NCBI GenBank assembly: GCA_001510575.1
Contig: LNGK01000012.1
Coordinates: forward strand, 456,389 to 520,388
DNA length: 64,000 nt
Direction of reading: 5' to 3'
Origin: Knoxdaviesia capensis
Lineage: Eukaryota; Ascomycota; Sordariomycetes; Microascales; Gondwanamycetaceae
In this document: positions 56,593 through 64,000 of the stretch, piece after piece
Numbering within the stretch: the stretch's first letter is position 1
Layout: each line of letters opens with the position of its first letter
The notes under the pieces: generated by a model
What the model was told of the DNA's origin: nothing
Databases searched by the model: none
What the model saw: only the letters and a program-made list of their open reading frames with translations
Translations under genes and position numbers: made by a program

Positions 56593-58760
56593 ATGTTAGC
56601 TGCGGTCAGCGCCGCACGTCTGGCCGCACACGCAGCTGCGGCCCGGCCCCACTCACGTGCGCTTACTACCGCTATGTCCGTCTCGGCGAACGTCATGTTC
56701 AGGAGCACGCGACAACGGCTTTGGTTGCACAGCAGTTGTGCCCGGTCGGCGGCGGTGCGGCAGCGCCTGCTCTCGCGGCCACCGGCCCCGGTGCGGTGGA
56801 CGCACTCTAACCGGCAGTTCGAGCCGCTCCGGCCGCCGTCGCCTGAATCGCTTGGCGCGCCGCGCGCCGCCCGGACGTATCCGCGTGGCCGCCGGTGGGC
56901 GCGGCGGCTGGCAATCGTTGGTCTGGTAACCGGAACTGTGTACCTTGTTGACCGGGAGCTGTGGGCATCGGGCCTGTTGCGCTCGCTGCGCACGATTGGT
57001 GTCGGTTTGGTCGCGGCGGCTGACTACAAGCTCAACTTCCGCGTCGAGCCCCTGATCGGCGGCGGCTCGGTGCAGGACCTGCACCTGCGCAACGCCGAGC
57101 GGCTGTCGGAGGTCATCCGCACCAACGGCGGTCTGTACCTGAAGTTCGGCCAGGCCATTGCCATGCAAACAGCCATGCTGCCGCCCGAGTTCCAGCGCAT
57201 GTTTAGCAGCATGTTCGACGATGCGCCGCAGGATGACTGGCGCGATGTCGAGAAGGTCATCCGCGAGGACTTTGGGATGAGCGTCGAGGAGGCGTTTGGC
57301 GTCAGTTTCACGGGTGAGGAGGGCAAAGGACTGATGGAGCGTCGTGCTCGCGCCAGTGCCAGTGTGGCCCAGGTGCATTGGGCTCGGCTTCCGGATGGTC
57401 GGGAGGTTGCTCTCAAAATCCAAAAGCGGGAGATTGCCAAGCAGATTCAGTTTGATCTGTGGACCTTCAAGTAAGTCCTCACTGCCTTTGCCTGAGCCAT
57501 CTGAACTTCAATTCGGCTCACTGGATGGTTTGCTAACTGCAAAATCGTACAAACAGAGTAATGGCCTGGGCTTTCACAAAAGCGTTCGATCTTCCGTTCT
57601 ACAGTCTCGTGCCCTACATTGCAGAGAGACTGCACCTTGAAACTGACTTCCTAAACGAAGCCAAAAACTCGGAAACGATGAGAGAACTCGTAAATTCCGA
57701 GCCCCAGTTCCACAACCGCGTGTACATTCCCAAAGTCTACAAGGAGCTCTCCACTAAACGCGTGCTAGTAACCGAGTGGATTGAAGGTGTGCGCTTTATC
57801 GACCGCGAGGCCATCACGTCCGTGTGGCTCGGCGGCCGCGGCACTGGCTCTGAAGGCGTCGGCCGCCCGCTCACACCCCCAGACCTCGACGCCGCGCGAC
57901 GCCAGTTGCGCGAGAACCCACTCTACGCGCGGCTGAAGCCCGAACGGCAGGAGTGGCGGGGCCCGCGGGGCAAGGGCGGCCTCGGACTCTCAACGGCAGA
58001 CGTCATGGGAACGATGGTCGACCTGTTTTCGGCGCAGATCTTCAAATGGGGCGTGATCCACTGCGACCCGCACCCCGGCAACATCTTAATCCGGCGGCTG
58101 CCGTCCGGGCGGGCCGAGCTAGTGCTGATCGATCACGGACTATACGTGTACCTGACGCCCAAGTTCCGGCGCGAGTACGGGCAGTTCTGGAAGGCGCTGA
58201 TGACGCTGGACACGGCGACGATCCAGAGCGTGGCGAGCGAGTGGGGAATTGGCGCGGGCGAGATGTTCGCCAGCGCGACGCTGATGCGGCCGTACGACGG
58301 CGAGGAGACGCGGCAGTTGATGGCGGATCTGGACGGCAAGACCGCGGCGGAGCGGCACATCATCATGCAGCAGCGCATGAAGACGGCGACGCGCGAGTTC
58401 CTGCAGGACGAGGAGAAAATGCCCAAGGAGCTCGTGTTCATCGGCCGCAACATGCGCATCGTGCAGGGCAACAACCAGTTCATGAAGTCGCCCGTCAACC
58501 GCATCAAGATCATGGGCTACTGGGCCAGCCGCAGCTTGTATCAGGACCCCAACGTGTCGTTCCGCGAGCGCATGCACTGGGCGTGGAACCACGTGCTCTT
58601 CTCAGCCGTGATGTTCGCGTCCGACGTGGCGTTCTACTTCTTCAAGGCCCGCCAGTCACTCGGCTGGGGCGGTGGCATGGAGGATGTGTTTGAGGAACGC
58701 ATGAAGGGTGTGGCTGAGGAATTCGGCATGGAGGTCGACGAGTCAGTTTTCCGGGCCTGA
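56593..58760 (+). CDS. Mitochondrial ABC1/ADCK1-like atypical kinase (Mcp2/Cqd2 type), 693 aa
   Basis: Member of the UbiB/ABC1 protein-kinase-like family. The ADCK1 branch (yeast Mcp2/Cqd2) sits in the mitochondrial inner membrane and affects coenzyme Q distribution and lipid homeostasis. Exons are 56593-57470 and 57557-58760, with an 86-nt intron in phase 2. The ATG at 56593 was preferred over an in-frame ATG at 56485, because it follows the pyrimidine-rich leader and gives an Arg/Ala-rich presequence (MLAAVSAARLAAHAAAARP). A membrane segment is LAIVGLVTGTVYLV. The family motifs are KFGQ (184-187, the KxGQ element), the Ala-rich loop ASASVAQVHWA in place of a Gly-rich loop, VALK (Lys275), HCDPHPGNI and LIDHG. 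All key residues are intact. An Arg/Gly-rich insert (LGGRGTGSEGVGRP...) separates the two lobes. Confidence 0.9.
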
Positions 58761-60944
58761 GCGGGAGCCAATCCAACATTTGAGGGGGGATTCAGTCCAG
58801 CTCGGCTCTCTCAGTTCCTCACATCCTGCTCTATAGCCACAGCCCCCGCCACCACCAGTCCAAAACATGGCGTCACCTCCCACAATCCACAGTGGGTTGT
58901 TCATCTCAAAGTCTTGGGTCTATGACTCCATTATCACATCATAACCCCTCCTCCGTCGTCTCTCGTCCACGACCGAGAACGACCTGTATATCAGATACAC
59001 TAGTACTTTCACTCGCACATATCACTAGAGTTTTGTTGGATTAAAACTCTTTCACACATGCACGGAGCCTCTATCGTTTCTCGTCCTTTCTGTTTCTTAT
59101 GTACATCAGCCATTTCTTTCTATTTTTAAGGACACCCTCAGAGCGCCAGGGCCTTTAGGGAACGGGAACGGGAAATCTGGAGCAGACGCCTCTTTGATAC
59201 CAGGTTCACGGTATATGACATTCTAAAGATATAAGCCACTCTCAATGCTACCCCCCAATGCTGCACGCTCGTAGAATTTTCGTCTCTTCATGGTCTGTGT
59301 GTGCTTTCTTGTTGTCCATCTGTATGTGTGCAACAGCGCCGGGAAGGGCTGAAATGTCAGCCGAAAGGAACCATCATGCATAGCGAAGTCTTCATGCCTT
59401 GATTTGTTTTTTCTCCTCTTTGGCTCCAACTGTGCCTGCATTGTGAACCCAGCCACGGCGGTGTTTCTCAGAGATTAGGCGTTGCTGCAACCACCAGTCC
59501 GATGTCTGTTCGTCTCAGCATTTGCGGCGCATGAAGAACATTCATCATTTGCATTTGCTTCCCTCTCTTTTTCTCCCCAAGCCAGACTAGGTAAGTTGAG
59601 AATACCACTGCACCAAAAACACGGCATCTTCCAGCACATCAAAGTGTGCAGGGACCAAATACCCTGCAGACCTAATCCTCCCCGAACGCCATCTTTGCCG
59701 CATGTCTACCTATCCGACGCGGCACCAAAGGCTAAATTTGCATCTTTCACCGCGGATGGCCATCCTGCAGTTTACCGAGACATCACCCGGGTGCAGGGCG
59801 GGTGTCGACAGTGCCCGTATATGCTGCTGCAGGAAATGCATTCCGGTCCAACTAGCTCCACATCCAACTATAATACATGCTTGAAAGAGTCTGCGAGACA
59901 GCTTGTTCCCGTTGTCCGTACCGCATCTGCACGCGCAAGTGGATGGCACTTCTCAATATAAACGGTCAAGTCTGGTGCACAGGTTGTGTTTATTTTTTTT
60001 CGGTTACGTGCATATGACTCCGGTTACATATTGAGTGTCCACGTCAGGATAAGATATAGTGAGTGTGCGACCTGGCCGAATCCCGATCGACCGGACGGAA
60101 CCATGGTAGCAGGAGAGCGGTGTCGAGTGTGAGAATCCAACAGTCGTTCGTTGGCTCTGTTGGCGCCTGCCTTGGTGGACCAAAGGCCGTAGAGATTTTG
60201 TGAGCAAGATGAGAGGATGCGCCCATGCTGCCGTAAACTGGTCAGATCTGGTGACATCTTCGGTCGTCCGAGGAATGAGCGGGTAGTGAGTCTCTGTATT
60301 GGCTGCAGACAAGTCGCAGTTCATATCCATCCTCGTACAGTAGTAGTACATACTGTTCAAGAAGACGACTCCCTCCATCAGCAACCACGCCTGTATCTGA
60401 CTCTTCGTACATAGACATTTAACCACCCGCAGACCCAGGGGCCGTGGAAACAGGCCTCCGAAAAACCCTGGCTCTGTTGCGAACACATCATCCCCAGTGG
60501 CTGAACTCGCCTAACCCGACGTAACGGTTGCCGTACGAAGAAGTCCACACAAACAGCTGTGGGCTCGTAGACGAACAGCAAACAGCATTGATCTTTTTGA
60601 CGCCTGTATCAATCGCCACCCCCAATTACAGCAAATTCGTCGCTCAGGTCGCGTGGAACGAGTCTGAGGGCCAGCTGCAAGAAATTGGCCAGCATTGTTA
60701 TGCGTTTTGCTGGGGGATGAAGGCTGCTACCGAAACCGTCGCGCCGTTGTCCTGCGCTCGTAAGGATGTACGCGATATATGTATAAAACACGGAATGCGC
60801 CTATAACACTCAGGAGTCACCAGCACAAAGCCCCCTCCAAACGCGTCAAGTGTGTCCAGTCTCAGCTATTAACGCGCCTTATTCGTTAGTCGCTGTGGCG
60901 TGCGGCCAAAAATGAAACAACCCGACAACTGCCAAAGAAACCCC

Positions 60945-61012
60945 NNNNNNNNNNNNNNNNNNNNNNNNNNNNNNNNNNNNNNNNNNNNNNNNNNNNNNNN
61001 NNNNNNNNNNNN
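60945..61012. other. Assembly gap (68 N)
   Basis: A run of 68 unknown bases, flanked by CCCC on the left and nine C on the right. The gap therefore probably sits in, or was caused by, a long poly-C tract. Confidence 0.95.
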
Positions 61013-61986
61013 CCCCCCCCCAAAGTCAGACTGGCCACATCTGCTAGATGATTGGAATTAACTGGGAGGCGGCGCTGCTTGTTCTGGAACTGGGAAATGG
61101 AAGTTTTACTGTGGGTATGGTATCAAACCTGTAATTTAAGGGGGAGCCTCCGCAAGTTTAAACGGAGGAGCCCTGCTTGAGTGCTTGGTGAATTTGCCCT
61201 GCAAAGACAGAAGAAACAACCAGGCCAAGGTTCGACGATGGCTCAAAAACTCCCTTTTTGGTTCAAAGGAAGAAACCCTATTTACGGACACTAAAACCTG
61301 CAGCAGGTTTTCTCCGCTGGCGGGGCCTGCCTGTTCCAGGACATTATTCCTGGTTCTCATTGGTTTGGAAGAAGCCTCCACGACAACTGATCACCACCAG
61401 TAGGTGAGCATATCTCAAGGTCGACAGACATGAATTATCAGGGAGACCGGAGATCGTCGAAACAGTGGAGAGTTTGCGGTTGGAGATTTCCTTATCTTGT
61501 ATGCAGCGCATGCTAGGAGTAGGAGATATGTCCAAAGGAAGGAAAAGAAATCTGCCGAGACAGTTCGGTCGTACCTAAATATATCATCCTGACTGTTTGT
61601 GCAAGGTACGGTCTTCCAGACTCTGCTTCTGTCTCGTCGAGTTGGACAGTGGAATGCTTCTGACGAGGCCATCGTTACACAAAAAGAACACTGTGTTTGG
61701 CGTTCCGCCTTTGTGTGCCTCACATTTGTGCGTCCAAAAGACGCTCGAGACGGAGAGAGAAAAAGAAAGAAAAAGAGTGCTAAGCATCAATCATATCTAT
61801 ATTAGATTTATCAGCAGCTGTCAGAGTTGGAGATCCGAGGAGGTCAATGTCAGATCTTCACGAAACTGGAGCCGCCAAAATCCAAAATCTGGGAGGTTTG
61901 GTGTGTGCCTGGTAAAATAAGGATTTCCATGGGCGATGTGTTAGAGAATGTATCCATGATGCTTCCACCTTTCCGGTCACTGCCGT

Positions 61987-62010
61987 AAAGAAGAAGAAGA
62001 AGAAGAAGAA
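61987..62010. repeat. (GAA)n microsatellite
   Basis: Seven to eight tandem GAA units in non-coding sequence. Confidence 0.85.
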
Positions 62011-62842
62011 CAAAGGAGGGACATTCTGGGGAAAACTTTTTCGAATGAACATGTTCCGTCGAACGATCATCGTCGAAGCCAGAAGAGAGAAGGGAATCCA
62101 TATCAGCCTTTCGCTCACGCCGAACGACGGAAAGCGCTTTCTGCCGTTTCTAACACTATGTTTGATCCTTCTTCGGATACGTTAATGACTTGGGGGTGGT
62201 TTGAATGGTCTTTTGGGGCATATTCAACCACGTTATAACAATATCTCGGCCAAGGGAGGAGATTATGTCGATGAGGCACGAGATATGGAGCAAACGATGG
62301 CAAAAAAGGCAAAATTAATAAGGTCTTTGCATATTGGATCTACACCAGACGATTGTCTTTTAGGTGTGAGTAATGGGCCAACCACAGGCTTCTATGCCCG
62401 CGCCGTGAAACCGACGGCCGTGGTTGTATCGTCCTATCTGGTATTTTATGCCGTAAGCATTGATGCGTAAGAAGGGTGGGAGAAAGCGTGCCTTTTCCAG
62501 GGTTCTCCTTTCCTCTCCAGCCTCTCTCATGCCTTCGGTGGCAGGAGCTATCGACAAGGTCTGCAGGTCCAGCATACACGTAGGTGTTTACACTTCACAG
62601 CATCGCTGCTGCTATTTTTCAGACCTGCCCATTTCCACAGCAGTTACGGAAGGTGCGATTCCCTCAGGTCAAAGCTAGGCTGACCACCGGAACAGTATCT
62701 GAGCATATGATTCATCAGTTAACCTCGTGCTTGCAGGTATTGTTAGTCGAATGTATATGGATTTGGAAAGCGCCAGCTACTCACAACATGTGGTAGGTCC
62801 AGTACAGTACGTGACAAGAGAGAGAAGGAGCAAAGGACATAT

Positions 62843-62861
62843 AAACCCTAGCTAAACCCTA
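62843..62861. promoter_or_regulatory. Paired telobox-like motifs
   Basis: Two AAACCCTA motifs separated by three bases (AAACCCTAGCTAAACCCTA). Such telobox sequences can bind Myb/Tbf1-type factors in promoters. No gene is assigned next to them here, so the role is open. Confidence 0.35.
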
Positions 62862-64000
62862 GATCTTCCCCATCCATGGTCGACTTTACGACGCTAGACT
62901 TCAATTCAATGTCTTTCGCTGTGACATTTCTTCTTTCCACGGGCGTCTGTGCCAGACACTAGTGCCCCACCTAAGTATTACAGTACCGCCAAGACTTCCA
63001 CAGAATAAGGATCTCTTATTCAATTTTAGGTACAGGTACAGTGTCTTGCAGGCTCAATCAAGCTTGGATGCTGTATCTACTACTTGTTATTGATCAACAG
63101 GTACTCAACCCCTGACTAAATTTAAAGTAGCTTTCTACTATCAGGGACTTCCACTTAGCTCTCACACTACCCTGTTCTTCATATGAACTTCCAACCTCTA
63201 ATATCTTCTTGTTGCAACAGATACCAGCAGAAGGGAAGGGGTTCACAGGTGTTGTCGCCAATAAGAAGCACACTACAGTACACCACGCCAGCCCAGTCAA
63301 CGGAATTAGTTTGCTTGCACTCTCTTTTAGAAGATGGGGCTGTGGGCACCCGAAAGTGCCATTAAGTTTTTAGTTCCCCGAGGTCTACTGTACACAGCAA
63401 AATCTTAGGGTGGTTGAACACACAAGACAAGCACACACAAAGCAAAGAATCCGGAGCTATTAGGGGGGATCGGTATAAGAAAACTGCAGTGTAATGCTAC
63501 AATGTAACCAGCGCATTAGTGTGGCCGTCCCAAGCCGCCCCAAGGGTCCATACACAGCCCGTACGTACTAAAGAGGCAAAGGAAACTCAAGGCTTAGTCC
63601 ATTTTCTGGTACGACACGATCAGGATCAGGGAAAGAGCGGCCAAATGAAGACCTCGTAAACCCTCTGCACAAAAGAGCAGGAGCATATGATACTCTTTCG
63701 CTCCTACCATCTCATGGCCCCATACAAGATACTACACTGTATGATCTGGGAAATACGCTCTCTTTTCGTCCAGTATTGCTGTAGTACTTACACATTTGGT
63801 GCGCTTGCCATATATCTCGGAAGTACTTCCTAAAGAAGAGTTCTGTGCCTTTGGTCTGTGTTCTCCTTAGAGCTTCAAAGTTCAAAGTCATCCTTCCCCC
63901 AGCCTGACGCCGACACTTTTGGGGAGGCACGTTCACCTCACCACCTCACCTCATCTTTTTTCCTCTCTTCCCACCTTCTTCTCCCTTCACCTCTGTTTTC

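Larger units (their letters stand above)
58761..64000. other. Gene-free right end of the window, with one assembly gap
   Basis: I found no supportable gene in these 5.2 kb. Frames are short and not protein-like. A GAA repeat lies at about 61987-62010. Paired AAACCCTA motifs lie at 62843-62861. The final 60 bases turn pyrimidine-rich, which may mark a promoter for a gene beyond the window. Confidence 0.55.

Noticed and set aside
1..64000. CRISPR arrays, bacterial-type operons, riboswitches, transposons with terminal repeats, dispersed 5S rRNA
   Set aside because: None was seen. The sequence is nuclear fungal DNA, and I found no regular spacer array, transposase frame or 5S-like sequence.

Overview
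The window looks like nuclear DNA of a filamentous ascomycete (Pezizomycotina). Genes are single or lightly split. Introns are mostly 70-180 nt, with GTAAGT or GTATGT donors, CTAAC/CTGAC-type branch sites and YAG acceptors. Promoters are pyrimidine-rich. The proteins include fungus-specific families such as PalI/Rim9, Sls1 and a Pap1-type bZIP factor. I do not assign a class or species. One 68-base run of N marks an assembly gap near 61 kb.

Layout. 1-10 kb: a short-chain dehydrogenase, a frame-broken gene remnant, a 562-residue low-complexity orphan protein, and a protein with two C-terminal Cys/His clusters. 10-18.5 kb is the densest block: the SF3b5 splicing subunit, Nse3 of the SMC5/6 complex, the mitochondrial Sls1-type protein, and tef1 (eEF1A) in seven exons. 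21-28 kb: gamma-COP and a CDP-alcohol phosphotransferase. 28-32.7 kb has no intact gene but carries coding relics. 32.7-33.9 kb: a bZIP regulator with a possible upstream ORF. About 34-45 kb is an 11-kb gene-poor stretch with two decayed coding segments. 45-52 kb: a 605-residue orphan protein and PalI. 56.6-58.8 kb: an ABC1/ADCK1-like mitochondrial protein. The rest, to 64 kb, shows no gene I can support.

The genes are unrelated housekeeping functions: translation, splicing, SMC5/6, COPI transport, phospholipid synthesis, mitochondrial expression and lipid homeostasis, and ambient pH sensing. They are separately promoted and form neither an operon-like unit nor a metabolite cluster.

The most unusual signal is in tef1. 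Recovering the conserved eEF1A reading frame needs (i) a two-nucleotide exon (GG) between two introns that each have their own donor, CTAAC branch site and acceptor, and (ii) a 408-nt intron that starts with AT (ATAAGT) and ends with AC. The AT-AC reading restores the conserved Glu-Lys-Glu junction exactly. A two-base GG deletion in the assembly is the main alternative. Other points of interest are at least four decayed coding segments, a threefold 56-residue repeat in the Sls1-type protein, and a five-codon uORF before the bZIP gene.
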